Shown: positions 19,001 to 31,158, numbered from the stretch's first letter. The stretch is 64,000 nucleotides of DNA from Isoetes taiwanensis (GCA_021234155.1 JAJEKV010000031.1:6650748-6714747), one strand, 5' to 3'. Translations and numbers: made by a program. The notes: generated by a model from the sequence alone, not told the origin.

Positions 19001-20501
19001 TATCTTTAATGTTTACATGTCCAAGTCTTTCATGCCAAGTTGAAATATTCGAGACTGTTGCAAGATTTGCACTTCCCATACATTTAGGACTTAAGCCAAA
19101 AAGATTGCCAACACGCTTGCCCAAGAATTTCAATTCATTGCCTTCATAGATTTTACATTGCTTTTGCTCAAAAGTTACTTTAAAACCCAAATCCACCAAC
19201 TGACTTACTGAAATTAGATTCCTGACTAAACTAGGAACACAAAGTACATTTTTCAAATCAACTATTGTTCCATTCAAGTCAAACAGCTCCAATACTTCTT
19301 CATCTTCAATTTTTTGTAGATCTCCATTGCCTACTTGGATATGTCCATGTTTGTTTCCACTGCATTCCTTCAAGAGCTTAGATGTGCAAGCTATGGATTT
19401 CTCAGCTCCACTATCTAAAATCAGCAAATCATCATTATTGATCCCTTTGAAAACCGAATTAACTTGGCTTTTTCTTACCTCTTCATTTTCTTCAGTTGGT
19501 TCCTCCTCCAAAGCAACCTCCTCAGCAACATTGGCTTCAAATTTGACATGTTTTCCCCTCCCTCTGCCTCTATGAGCAATATTACTTCCTCTGCCTCTCT
19601 GAGCAGCATTGAATCCTCTCCCTCTTCCTTTAGAATTTGAATTTTCCTTTGGTGTAGAACATGTAGAGGCTAGATGTCCTCTTCCTCCACAATTGTAACA
19701 ATATACGTCTTTGGAAATGCTTGGACAATTCACCTTTAAATGTCCATATTTATTGCAGCTATAGCAGGGACCTATTTTGCCTTGGCGTGAATTATCTCCC
19801 TTACTCTTAGTGAATAAAACTTGTGTAGCATCTTCCTCATTTATTACTTTACCCTGCTCTAATTCTGTTTTTAGCATTCTCTCAGCTTCAATCTTAGTTT
19901 TAGCAATGGTTCTAATAAACATGGAAATGTTACCAAGTGTTGAGACTGCTCTTGATATTGCTGAAACTTGCTGCTGTTGTGTGTAATGAACACCTGCACC
20001 TTCCAAGTCAGCCATGATATTGTCAAAGTTCTACAAAAACTCATTCACATCATCATTCTCCTGAAATTTCAATCTCCTTAGCTCATTCTCTAAAACATCT
20101 ATTTGTGAGGATGTCTTTTCCTCATAATTTAAAAGCATGTAACTCCACATCTCACTAGGATGCATTCCTCTAATTTTTAGCACAATGCTTGAGCTCACCT
20201 TGCTCATGATTATACCTTGTGCTTCTCTTATTTTTGAAATCTCATCAGCTTCTTTTCCTGTTGCAGAGATTGCCACAGCTCCTTCTCCATCAACTGAGCT
20301 CAAACTTCCTTCAGCAGAAACTCCTGAGGTTCTGCTATTAAGACTTCTCATTCTCATTCCTTTGTCTCCTGGCTCAACCACATTCCACAAGTTTTCTACT
20401 TGCAATACATGCTTTACCTTCTCCTTCCAAACCTGGAACCCTGAATCTCCTTTGAATACATCAATGGCACTTAATAGCCATGCTCCAAACCTGCTAGACA
20501 T
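16040..20501 (-). pseudogene. Copia gag-pol polyprotein, broken
   Basis: Probable start ATG at 20501, about 33 nt after the 5' LTR. Gag: KVKHVLQVENLWN and the NYEEKTSSQ region; zinc knuckles CYSCNKYGHLKVNC and CYNCGGRGHLASTC. Protease LILDSGAEKS. Pre-integrase WHERLGHVN and CKGCMLGKHC. Integrase core DLCGPLN, FVDDFSRK, SDRGGEY and PQQNGVAERKN. RT IYVDDCIMAGS (YVDD). RNase H STAEAEYAAA. Lesions: a TAG near 20031, a stop and frameshift near 18885, the MITE at 18319-18589, further shifts near 17400, and a shift near the C-terminus. It is a remnant and cannot give a full product. Confidence 0.92.
18319..18589. mobile_element. 271-bp MITE inserted in copia integrase
   Basis: Ends are perfect 30-bp inverted repeats starting GGGTGTAAATATGGTAATGC. 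ATTG flanks both sides (18315-18318 and 18590-18593), a likely 4-bp TSD. Outside it, the integrase reading resumes (upstream SDRGGEY part, downstream TPQQNG part). No coding capacity. The superfamily is undecided. Confidence 0.8.
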
Positions 20502-20520
20502 TTTGTCTGCAAAAAGACCA

Positions 20521-20533
20521 GCTCTGATACCAA
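20521..20533 (-). other. Copia primer-binding site
   Basis: TTGGTATCAGAGC on the minus strand, directly after the 5' LTR; TGGTATCAGAGC is the usual complement of the initiator tRNA-Met 3' end. Confidence 0.88.
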
Positions 20534-21334
20534 TGTTCAGAAATATTGATATATTATGTGTGCTCTCAAATTTATCTAATGTATTTGAGCTCAACTTCTT
20601 GATCAATCATCTTCATAAATACATAGTCGTTCAATGAATACAAAACATCTATTAAGTCTCAAATATTTAACAAGACTCAATGCATTGTAGAACTTAGAAA
20701 CCTTAATTTCTATAGCTCAAATTATAACCATTGTCATTCAATAGTTCAATAGTCTCAAATGACATTAAAATATTTCCGTCATCGAAGGTCTTTCATTCAC
20801 AGAATCAGCATAGACAATGTTCAGTCCTTCATACCTTTATATGATCGGCAAGTCACTCCTAAACCCCGTGTATATTCCTGTATACATCTTAAGTGTTTAA
20901 TAGGATCAATTCCGGCGGTTATGCCGCACCGAACCGATCCTTCTGTAAGCTTGCACAACTTCATTGGACCGAGACTGTTTACAAGAATAAGTCTGCACCT
21001 TATTGGACCGATCAATAACGTCCAATAACTTAACAAAAATATCTGCCTAGTCAACCATATAATCTTTAGCTTAATGAACCATATAGCAACCTTAGGTTAA
21101 TAAACCTTTGGCTAAGCATATCGATAGGTACTTAGACCATTGATAAACTTAGGTCTTTATGCATCACTTTGACTTTCCATGTACTGCTTCAGTTCAATAT
21201 CTATGCTCAGGGTTTTCAGGGTTTCAAACATAAAAACCAGACATAGCACTTCTTCTATTACTTATGTATTAAGCAGGTTGCAATCCAACTACACTGCTAT
21301 CTTGCAGATTATGATATGATCAACATACTTAACA
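20534..21334 (-). repeat. Copia LTR (5' LTR of the minus-strand element)
   Basis: 801 bp, TG...CA boundaries, closely similar to 14943-15909 except for the extra internal 181-bp unit there and small indels. Carries the promoter for minus-strand transcription by position. Confidence 0.92.
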
Positions 21335-21339
21335 AGCAG
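21335..21339 (+). repeat. Copia target-site duplication, right
   Basis: AGCAG, matching 14938-14942. Confidence 0.8.
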
Positions 21340-23590
21340 CACTTGGATGCTTCTGTACTAATTACTGCAGGATGATTTTGGAAATTGGTATTTTAAAGCT
21401 ATAGCTAATTTATTGAAAATAGGATGAATCTATAAGATGGATAATTTGATCCCTCTTTTCCTGTTAAATGCTTATATTTAGCTTATGGCAGAATTTGCCT
21501 CTGAACCGTAATACATTCTCTCGGGATTTTGCTATATTTGTATCCAATATATTGGTTATGCTCTCTTATTTGTCAAGATTTATGTCAATAGACTCTAAGA
21601 TATTTTTGATCTTTGGGTAAAAGGACTACATTAGGTGATCGGTTGATAACCAAGAAGCCTAAGGTACTTTCTTGCATCTTTACCCTTATCAGGCTAATGA
21701 TGTATTGATTGGCTGCAGGTATGGGCTTCTCCTCTTAATGTTTTCCTTTTGTTCAGTGTGTATTAGGAGTTCTTGGGAGTCGGCATACAAATGGTGACTG
21801 GAGTGTCAAATCTGAAGTTGTTTAAACGATTTCTTAAAAATGGTAGTTACGGCTCATTTGAGATGGCAGTAGCTTGTGCAGAGGGATATTTTTCTATATC
21901 TCAGGACCAAGGTACTCTGTTTGGTTTATAACATACTTTATGAGCTGCTGCTACTTTCTAGGATCGCCATAATTTTTGTAAGGTCTATCCTTGACATGGA
22001 AAGATGGCAATCCATATTATCTTAGGCATATATATGATATACTTGTTTGGTTTTATCTCTGAAGTTTCAAACACCATAAACATATCTATTGTGAAGGCTT
22101 TAATCTGTTGTTATAGACTTAAAGTTGCATGTAGTACACTTGGTGTATCAGTATTGCGAGTTTGTATGATGGGAAGTACCACATTAGCAGTAATGCTTCT
22201 TGTACTTTGGCTCATACTATAAAATAGAGTTTTTCCACTCTTGGAACTGGTTACAATGGTTTTTGTATGCTTTGGCATTAACGATTTTTTGATAGTAAAT
22301 ATTAAGATGGATTCCAGCAGAGAAATGGGATTTTCCATTTTCAAAATATGCTTGCTACACAATGTGTTCTGAACTATCTTTTTATGTCCGTCATTGGGCT
22401 TATAATTATTGAAAGGTATAGGTGGTATCCTAGAGAAATGCATTTCCGTAATCTGATTGGGAAATTTGAATCTGATTCTTATAGTATGTTATGAAGTTTG
22501 CTGTAAATAATACAGGAGAATACATATAAGATGTACTTTGTGAACAATTTAGCATCTATATTAGGAATATACTAAGATGTTTTCATGCTTATTGGCCAAT
22601 AATGAAGGACTGTAAAAACAAGTCAGGAGGATTTGTGAGCAAATAAAGTTCTTACTGAAACATATCTCTATGCAAGTTTTTATATCATAGTAATAAAGCG
22701 GCCTTGCTTTTGTATGGTTCCTATGCACAGCAGGAGGTGCAAATTATTCATGTAGCATGGCTTTTCTATCTTAGTAATAAAGTGGTCTTGCTTTTGTATA
22801 GTTCCTATACATTATATGGGATGCAAGGTAATATAACGGGTTATCTGGTTCATCTAGTATTAATAGTCTTACTCTATTTATTGGACCTTATGGACCATGG
22901 TACATCTGGCATATTATACTACCTGGATTAAAGGAGTTTCTTCTGTGTATGATTGTATTTTGTCTAATAGAGGCTAACTGTTTTCCCTGGATATATGGTA
23001 CCATCTTGGACTGCAAAGTCTTTGTATGGCCAGATAAGACAGCGGAGGGATTGACCAATGTTGATGTTTGTGCTAGGTTTAACTAGTTCAAGCCGCTCTC
23101 TCTTTTTTTTTTTTTTTTTTAATTATGGGATTACATATGCAAAGTTTAGACTCTTGTACACAGTGGAAATAATTGGACTGCCTAAGTGAGATCATATTAT
23201 GAAAATTACCATGCAACAGGATAGGGATATTTGCAATTAGCAAGTGGCAATGGTTGGATTGCCTAAGTGAGATCGTAATGATGAAAATTACCATGCAACA
23301 GGATATCAATATGTTCAATGTGCAATTACAAATGAGTTGTTCCAAGAAAATGTGCTACATACTCTGAAGTGCCATGGCAAAAGAAAAAATTCCATGAGCG
23401 TATAAGGGTTTTTTCTTAGGATAATTATACAATGTAATTGATACATTTTTGGAATTTACCCTTAACAAAAAATAGGGCAAAATGGAACGTGGAGAAGTTT
23501 ACTGCAGACGAAACTGCCGACCAGAACACTACTGGGTCTTGGGGATAACCAATCTGCAGATAAGCACACAGCTGGATTAGGGTTCGGAAA
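21340..23590. other. AT-rich non-coding stretch with short duplications
   Basis: No supported gene. Two local direct repeats are visible: AATAAAGxGGxCTTGCTTTTG-type units at about 22689 and 22773, and GCCTAAGTGAGATC...ACCATGCAACAGGATA units at about 23179 and 23261. A T-run occupies 23102-23120. Confidence 0.45.
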
Positions 23591-23764
23591 AGCGTGAGAC
23601 AGGTCTGCGAGCCTAATCTTGTGATGGAAATATGTTCCAAGGTAGGAACTGACGGTATGGCTTGGGTTACATTGCTATTTATACTGATACCCCTGTCTAG
23701 AGCAAAAAAGAAAGCTAGTTATAGTGCTAACAGAGCGCCTCAACGGCTATGTCTGTATCAGACA

Positions 23765-24130
23765 ATGCCTCGTAGGAAAGGGGATCTAAATATGGCAACT
23801 AGAAAGAGGATTGCTCAGGAGAAGCTGAATGATGGCAGCAAGAAAAAGCTCTTTCAATTTCATAAAATTATTGTAGCCTCTGGTCCAAAAGTCTGCTCAG
23901 GAAGTGAAAATGTGCTGGATATCAACAAAGAACAGGAGAAGGGTGCAATTGGTGGATCTAGCAACACACCTGAGGCTGTGACAGGAATAGGAGAAAAGTG
24001 TTGTTCAAATAGCCCTAATGATGCTAAGGACACAGCAACATGCTTGAAATTTGGATCTACTAGCTCCATTGCTGAGCATGAAGGTATTTCCAACAAGCTA
24101 TCTAATCTGGAGCGTACTGATCAGGTTTGA
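23765..24130 (+). CDS. Hypothetical basic ORF with MPRRKG N-terminus
   Basis: ATG 23765 chosen from gap-free alignment of residues 1-34 with the ORF at 5575 (identities include RRKG, N, AT, EKL, KK and the F..HK end). The rest is Ser/Gly/Asn-rich, probably disordered, and does not align with the other copy. A GT follows the last coding bases (ATCAG|GTTTGA), so this may be a first exon whose next exons are downstream. Unknown function. Confidence 0.35.
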   Translation: MPRRKGDLNMATRKRIAQEKLNDGSKKKLFQFHKIIVASGPKVCSGSENVLDINKEQEKGAIGGSSNTPEAVTGIGEKCCSNSPNDAKDTATCLKFGSTSSIAEHEGISNKLSNLERTDQV

Positions 24131-24335
24131 GATGAGTTTTAATGAAGTCTTGTTACATTCCAATTGCAATACTATTTAGACAATATCTTTGAATAGGAGC
24201 TCATGCTTTTTATCCTTAAGATGTTTACATAAGATTGTAGATCTGCCCATGCTGTTATGAAATAGAGTGTCCATATTGTGATGCTTGTCTTAATAACAGG
24301 ATTATTACTTATATACTGCAGATTGGGGACACATA

Positions 24336-25283
24336 CATTGATCTATTTACAAGTATCTTGGTGTAGAATTCTGTAAGAACACACTTTGGGAACAGTGTAT
24401 TACCAAGCTGGTGGCTGCTGGATGGAGAGCACTCTATGCAATGCAAAATAATTGTTTTCGCGCAGAAATTCATGATTGGCCACGGAAAGCCCACTTGTTT
24501 CGGGCTTTGGTAGAGCCTGTTTTACTGTATGGTTCTGAAGTGTGGGGGCCTGCCATTAGTGCTAGTGCTTGGGAGAGCTTGGAGCGGGTTCAAAAGTCCT
24601 TTCTCACTTACAGCCTCGGAGTTAAAACAACGGTGCCCTATGCTATTCTTTTACAAGAGACAGGTTTTTGGCCTCTTCAACATTCTGCCATGAAGTGCCA
24701 TCTCCACTATATCTGCAAGGTGCACCACATGGATGATGATAGGTATCCTGTTCTTGCACTTGCCATGGCTGAATCTCCTTAGTGTTTGAAACGATGTTGG
24801 AAAGAGCGTTGCACTACATGGTCTGTCCGTTGGGCTGTGCAACCAGAGCACTGCCTGATGCTTGCCAGTTCTGATCCTGAGCTTTTGCAACAATATCTCA
24901 ATGGTCGTTTTTCTCAAAAGATATGGGACGCAGTTACCTTGGCCCAAGTGAAGACTGGTCATTATCATGCACACATAAATCCCACCTTGGCACCAGGGCC
25001 CCAAGCTTATTTGCTTGCTTCATTGTCCAGGAACAAGCTTGTAGCTATTGCATCAATTCGCATGGGGTCCCACAGGCTACGGATTGAGACAGGTAGATGG
25101 AAGCGGTCGCAATTGCCGCGAGAAGCGAGACTATGTACCTGTTGCCAGTTACAGGTTATTGAAGATGAAAGCCATACTCTTCTGAGTTTCCCTGCTTTTG
25201 AGTTGACCTCCATTCCATGCTTCCATAACTTCTCAGAGCACCATCTGTGCATGACTTGGCATTATACATACTTGAGGTTCTAG
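24336..25283 (+). pseudogene. 5'-truncated non-LTR retrotransposon ORF (RT C-terminus)
   Basis: Begins inside the end of a reverse transcriptase (YKYLGVEFC, the thumb-adjacent YLG motif). It continues with the non-LTR downstream region VEPVLLYGSEVWG, LERVQKSFL, ILLQETGFWPL, and ends with RMGSHRLRIETGRWKR and a Cys/His segment CTCCQL...EDESHTLL. One in-frame TAG (24781) interrupts an otherwise continuous frame. This is not the L1 family of LINE-1/2/3; the downstream type resembles RTE- or CR1-like lineages, but I cannot assign the clade. Confidence 0.7.
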
Positions 25284-25470
25284 ATGAACATCTTCAATTA
25301 CTGAGCCCTTAGTAGTCATTATCTCCGATTGTCTAGTATCATCATTACTGCAAAGGTTTTTTCCCTTGAAAACCTTTCGAGGCAGGGGTTTTTTAATCCT
25401 AGTAGTAATCATTGTACTAGCCCATTGTATGGATCCCATGACCTATTGGTCTCCGTGGACATTAAAAAAT

Positions 25471-25550
25471 CTATTCTATTCTATTCTATTCTATTCTATT
25501 CTATTCTATTCTATTCTATTCTATTCTATTCTATTCTATTCTATTCTATT
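25471..25550 (+). repeat. (CTATT)16 array
   Basis: Perfect pentanucleotide array of 80 bp at the 3' end of the truncated non-LTR element. Confidence 0.95.
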
Positions 25551-26163
25551 GGATAGATAATGCATTTATAATTAGGAGACTATTAAAGATCATAAATGGC
25601 ATGTTGACCATATTATACATGTTATATTTCAGATCTGGAAATCCAACCTATTTAGTTTCTGTTTTAGCAGAATACAGCAATGTAGTTGTATACATTTGGG
25701 ATATCTTCTTTTCCTTGTTATGTTTTCATTTATTTCTGCTGAGAATGTCACTATGGCTATTGGCTGGAAACACAAATAGAAAGGATGATTACATGGATTG
25801 ATGCTTATGCTTGCTTCTAAATTTGGTACCCATATAGTATAGGGCCTGGAGTGCATCTCATTTATATGCCCATAATCTGAAATTGGTCTAGATCATGGTT
25901 AAACCTTTAGGATAATATTGATGTAATATATACCAGGTCACCCAGTACTTCAAGCAGTATGAATACATTTTCTTTTGTGTCAGACTTGGTATATGCTGCA
26001 ATATGAAGTTCTGGATGGTAGGACTGCACATGCGTAACCAGGCTATTAGTGGACAGCCATGTCTGAATGTTAACTGTTTACTTTGTGACAGCAATTATAC
26101 TGCTAAACTTATGACATGTATGGGGATACAGAAAGAGAGGATCTGTAACAAATGGTCTCGGAC
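25551..26163. other. Flank left of the 12-kb element
   Basis: No firm gene. The frame at 25985-26160 is open for about 55 codons after an acceptor-like GTGTCAG and is Cys-containing (PCLNVNCLLCDS); it ends at the element boundary. It may be a host exon cut by the insertion, but support is weak. Confidence 0.3.
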
Positions 26164-26196
26164 CAACCATCATTCAATTAAATTGGGATTATGTCT
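26164..26196 (+). repeat. Left TIR of 12.3-kb element (33 bp)
   Basis: CAACCATCATTCAATTAAAT and 13 more bases; exact inverted match to 38476-38508 and to the terminus at 1532-1564. Confidence 0.88.
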
Positions 26197-26416
26197 TAAT
26201 TTTGGGATAAATTTTATATTGCACTTTTTTAGTAACTTTGTTAAATTCACTTTTTTAGTAACTTTGTTGCCCTTAGACTAGAATAGACGTTAACATATAA
26301 TCACACACGGGAATATAAACTCACACCTTAACTTCAAATTACAAAATCATATATCATGGAACTCAAGTAGTACACAACTTTTATTAACTGTAGAAAAGAT
26401 ACATAGTAATTGTTTT

Positions 26417-29389
26417 TCATTTTTCCACTAGCATCCCCAAGGATATGAGAACCTTATTCCTTACATCCTGAGGTATTGTAACTCTCGCTGTTTTACTAGG
26501 AATAGTTTTTAGAGTCCACGAGTACAATACGGTTTCAATGTCTAGCCAAAGATCAGGATCACTTGGATTTCTCCTCCACCTCTTTGTCCAACAATCTGAA
26601 TATCTTTCTTTATCGGTGACATTACTCAACCGATGTCTTGGGACACCACCATTCCACGCCGCACCTTATTAAAGTTAACATCACCTTCTTCTTTGCAAAT
26701 ATCCGAGATAGTCCATCCCAACCACCTTTGGATAGGTCTCTAGATCTGCTGGTTTTACTACTACAAATTGGTTTGCACTCCACGTCGATTAGAAGGTTCA
26801 TAAGAATCCATGCCTAGATATTTTGGCCTATCCTTCTTAGGACCAACATAGTGTTTATCGATTGAGGAGGAGCATATGCCTTCACAATGCTACTAATGGT
26901 ACCATCATCTTAAATCAGCACCAGCTAATGTTTTCCACTTACTTTTAGGGAACTACCCTTCTTTTCAGCTCTTGGAGGATGTGTCTACCTCATCCAACAA
27001 GTTGATCACCTTCTTCCAATAATCTATCAATGCACGATTTGTGTCATCTGAATTAGTTTGCCAATGCTTGATGTAGTCATTGATGCCATCCTTAGTCAAT
27101 CCCAATTGCTTGACTTCTTCAGTTGGTTTTAGAGCTTTTGGTTGACCAGGAGGTATCATAGGCTTGCCATTTGCATCCCTGCGCCAAATTTCTGCCCCAC
27201 CTCTCCACTTCTCCTCTGAAGGTCTCATTTTCCATTGCATGATTGGAATCCCTTCTCTCACCCAAAAAGTGAATTGAAGAGGTCTAGAATGACCTTCCAT
27301 GTCGAGAGCATAACCATCCACAAAACTCTTCCAATCAGGCACTTCTTCTATGATAGATCCTATAGGAGATGGATTTGTACATCCATGAAATATTTCCAAT
27401 AGCCTGGGAAAGTTGGTAACTGTCTGCTGTCTCAATACATGACTATATTTTCCAAACAATGCATCCACATCCTCATGAGTATGTCCGGGCATTAGGAACC
27501 CCAAATTGACTCTTTCAAAAACACCCACAGCTGTTAAGTAGGATAGGAAAGAAAACATCCACCTGTTCTTATTTTGACCAGCACAATTATCTAGTTGCAA
27601 GAGGAACTTTCTGGGCAGATCTCGAGGTTTAGCACGAGATGTTGAAGCTCCAACATGTTCATTAGGTCCATTCCTCCTAAATCTTGCCTTGCTAAACTTT
27701 TCAATACTATTAGGGGTTCCATCCAACAATGCACTATGTAGTGCCCTAAATAGTCAGAGGATCCTGTAGGTGACCATTGTAACCCTTCTCATAGTTTCTT
27801 AAACACCTCATGATACTCCCAATGTGAAAATCTGGACCATCACTCCACAACTCTAAACTGAAATGGCCATAATAGGTCTGAGACTGCCCATGCAATATTG
27901 CCCCAGTCATTGAAATCTGCAAAGGGTATGATCTTCCACATGACTTAGGAATGTACTTGAATTGTGGAAGACAAGTCTTCTGTTGGTCCATTTTATCATG
28001 TATAATACATAGATAGTTATTAGGTTCCATTGCAGATAAGGTCCTCCACATCCAATAAGTTGATCTACATGATAGTTGATCTGTCATATGGTCCTTCATA
28101 TGTTCCCTTATCTTTGCCCTTAGACTTGGTTGCCTGAGTCTTATCTAGTGTCTCCTTCAGCTTGGCACATAAATTGCACTTGGCAAAGTTGTTTTGAAGT
28201 TGCTATGGTCACATGCTTGAAATGCCTATTCCATAGCCTACTAAAACCTGGCTGGGATATAGAGGCCACTCCAAGTTCCCGAAGCAATGCATTTATTTCC
28301 TCTAATATGCTCTTCCGGTACAATGGGATGGCAATCTCTTTTCAACAATAACTCTACCACTTCATCCTTCTTACTCTTATGTGGCATGTTTTTGCATTGA
28401 AATCCACATATCTTTCAAATATTTCCTTTGCAGCTATAGTTCTTGAGGTAGGCCTTACCAGGGCCGTGTTCCCCATGCAATGCAATTTTACTACCATTTT
28501 TCATGTCTCTTTTGCCGGTTGTTGCCAAGAAGAGGTTGGAATTCCATGTATAGCCATCCATGCTTTTGAACATATCCACTTTCCATTCAATGGGAATCTT
28601 TTCTTCTTTGATCTTTCATCCCGAATTGCATAGCCAAATATGGTGTACATGAAATTCCTCCCGCTATCACACTTATGTTCCGATATGTAGCTCTTGCTAC
28701 CACCATCTCTTCTATTGTGAACATTCTAATGGGGAGGCCCAACAACATTCACTTCCTCTAACCTTTTTGCATCGGGGGCTTGGGAGAACAATCATAATCG
28801 ACTTACATCTTTTGGTGGGATAATGTTTGAAAGTTGGAAGTGGCCTCTTGCTACACTGTGTAAACATTATTGACAATGGTTCTACATCTATAGGAAACGT
28901 GTAGTTTCCCTCGGTTGAATCTTGTCCCTAGGCCATGCAACAATAGTTGGAACCTCTAGTTGCTTCACACAAGCTAGGCATTCTTGTTTGCACGAACCCT
29001 TTTCCTTCCAATTGTCATATAATTTTGAGATTGCCACACCTAACCTTGTCCTCCCCTAATCTTTCATCATTCAACTGCATTGATAGGATCTGCTAGAACA
29101 ATAATCCCTTCTCCCTCTTTTGCCTCTGTTTGCATGCATGCGGGATCTTGACCTTTTGTTTTTCCAATCGACCCTAGTATAAAGTACAATTTCCTTTCTG
29201 TGGCATCATCCTTTTCATTTGAGGTCTTTTCCTTTCCTTTGCCATCATCTTTGTCATCTTCATCCTTTTCATTTCTGGTCTTTTCCTTTCCTTTCCCATC
29301 ATCTTTGTCATCTTCATTAGTTGGGGATTTTTCTTTGCCTTGATCACCATCATTGGGGGCCTTCGGGGATTTAGCATTTTGCATGCCAT
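26417..29389 (-). pseudogene. DUF7869-type transposase, decayed
   Basis: The gene runs leftward and ends about 220 bp from the left TIR. N-terminal part (29384-29067) is a charged Lys/Asp/Glu repeat region (units like GKGKEKTxNEKD). Middle: FSRLWNRHFKHVTIA (28323-28141) and HDKMDQQKTCLPQF (28099-27746). Core (27729-26965): LLQLDNCAGQNKNRW and FLMPGHTHEDVDALFGKY, the two best-known signatures of the DUF7869 family (family pattern: QLDN-x(2)-x-NKN and GHTHxDxD). The three Asp-containing motifs fit an RNase H/DDE-like nuclease fold by inference. A further C-terminal piece lies at 26629-26417. Several frameshifts and stops, notably around 27740 and 28100-28140, make it inactive. Position next to a TIR fits a transposase. 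Confidence 0.7.
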
Positions 29390-29399
29390 TGACTTAAAA

Positions 29400-31158
29400 T
29401 GAATAAAAACCTATAGTAAGTTAGCATATCCAAATAACATCTCCCTAACATGTTCTTAAATGAAAGTTAACCTTAATAATAACCTTAATAACCTATAATA
29501 ACTTAATCTATAATAATAATAAGTTAACCTATATATTAACTTATAATAACCTTTAATGTTGTAACCTTAAAAACAACTTTAAGGCTTTAGGTTAGCACTT
29601 TTAAGGTTAGAAGTTGTAAGGTTAAAACTTCTAACCTTCAATAAATATAACCTTAGCCTAAAACTTCTAAATTCAAATTCATAAACTTTTAAACTTATAA
29701 CCTTATTTATGAACTTAAAAATATTAACCTTAACTAATAACCTTAACTTATAAACCTTAAAACTATTAACCTTAAATCTTATAACTTATATAACCCTTGC
29801 AATAAATGTTATGGCGGTTATTATGGCTTGATCTGAAATTTTTAAAGCGATTATTATTTCGATTTACAATCCCTTTCCCACTTTTCGGCTTTTACGTCTC
29901 TCTTTGAACTTCAAACTCAGTTAAACTTTAGAACTCTGGCGGTGCGCTTCGAACTCTGCTTTCGCTTTTACAATGAGCTTTTTAAAATATCTGCTTTTCG
30001 AGCTTTTCGGGCTATCTGCTTTTCGATCTATCTATCTACTTCATTACGTCGAGCTTTTTCGGCTGTCACGCTTCGAGCTTTTCGGCTCATCACGCTTTAG
30101 AGCTTTTTCGGCTATCTGCTTTCGAGCTTTTCTGGCTATCTATCTGCTTCAATCTGGCTATCTAGACACTTCAATCTGCTTCAATCCCGAATTCTATCTG
30201 CTTCTCGGCTTCTATCTGCATCAATCTCGACTTTTCGACTTCTATCTTCTTTAAACTCGGCTTCTATATGCTTTAAACTCGGCTTTTTCGAGCTTAGGGT
30301 TTTTTCGGCTCAAAGTTGTTTTTTTAGGCTCCAAGGTTTGTAGGCAGAATTCTCCAAGGTTTTTTTGCTCTGTACAATCTCTCGACTTTGAATAACTTTG
30401 GTTTTGTGTTAAAGCTACTTTCGGCTTCTAGCTGCTATTACTTTGGTTTTCGATCTTTTGGTTTCGGCTCGAAGTCAAAGGCTCAATTCTCGGGTACAGA
30501 ACACAAATAGGTTAGTATCTCTCATTCTTTTAGTTATTTTACAGAAAGCATGTTATTTACTTTTACATGCATCAGTATATTTACCACAGTTAATTTAATC
30601 AGTTAATCAGTTACTTTTACATGAATCGAAATATCACTCTCTATGATCTTGTTACGTGATCTTGCCTATATGATCTGCTCTTATTCTATTTCACTAGCTC
30701 TTCCTCTATCTGTTCTAATTAATGATCTAAAATAATGAAGTTATTCTATTTCACGAGCTCTTCCTCTATCTGTTCTAATTATTGATCTGAAATAATGAAG
30801 TAAATAATGATCATATTTCATATCTGCTCTATGATCTTGCTCTATGATCTATGATCATAGATCATAGATCTTCACTAGCTCTTCCTCTATCTGCTCTAAA
30901 TAATGAACTAAAACAATGAACTAATACTGGCTTTATATTTTGAATTCTGCATTATGCATTTTGTTAGAATAATATGTTGGAATGGGAGAAATCGCGCTTG
31001 GCGCATTTCTATTTTTGGGTTACGTTTTCCACTAGGTTAATCAAATCGCGCCAGGCGCGTTTTTAGTTTGGCATTTCAATTTCATACGGCTCTATACAAA
31101 TCGCGCCAGGCGCGTGTGAAATAGATCTGTGCTAATTACTTTCTCTCGTTCTAGTGCC
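29400..31158. other. Low-complexity spacer between divergent genes
   Basis: 29400-29800 is AT-rich with repeated AACCTTAA-like words. 29970-30500 is a CT-rich irregular repeat of CTTTTCGGCTATCTGC-like words. 30681-30800 has a 61-bp tandem duplication (TTATTCTATTTCACxAGCTC), and 30835-30870 a palindromic ATGATCTATGATC run. It separates the leftward transposase from the rightward ORF and could hold a bidirectional promoter. No gene is seen. Confidence 0.45.
30989..31115. repeat. Cluster of three GC-rich palindromes
   Basis: At 30989-31008 (AAATCGCGCTTGGCGCATTT), 31043-31063 and 31098-31115 (both AAATCGCGCCAGGCGCG...). Spacing 54-55 bp. They lie directly upstream of the ORF starting at 31159, a promoter-like position. 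They are near-perfect copies of the palindrome at 1214 and 38158. Confidence 0.75.

Larger units (their letters stand above)
14943..21334 (-). mobile_element. Ty1/copia LTR retrotransposon, complete but inactive
   Basis: Two LTRs (TG...CA) in direct orientation, a 5-bp AGCAG TSD, a primer-binding site complementary to initiator tRNA-Met and a purine tract next to the 3' LTR. Coding order on the minus strand is Gag with two CCHC knuckles, protease, integrase, RT, RNase H, which is copia order. In-frame stops, frameshifts and a 271-bp MITE in the integrase inactivate it. The element sits 160 bp from the 3' end of LINE-1. Confidence 0.95.
24336..25550 (+). mobile_element. Non-LTR retrotransposon 3' fragment with pentanucleotide tail
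   Basis: Coding fragment followed by ~180 bp of 3' UTR and 16 copies of CTATT (25471-25550). A short-repeat tail in place of poly(A) is known for RTE/CR1-type LINEs and fits the coding evidence. Confidence 0.65.

Noticed and set aside
20185-20637. 150-residue plus-strand ORF in the copia element
   Set aside because: Antisense shadow of gag with biased Leu/Ser composition; no homology signal.
24651-25004. Minus-strand 117-residue ORF
   Set aside because: Antisense of the non-LTR fragment, whose sense frame has clear RT-end motifs.
25329-25560. 75- and 64-residue ORFs over the CTATT array
   Set aside because: Translation of a pentanucleotide repeat; no coding evidence.
29067-29389. Lys/Asp/Glu repeat ORF as an independent gene
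   Set aside because: It lies at the N-terminal side of the decayed transposase on the same strand and is better read as its charged leader.
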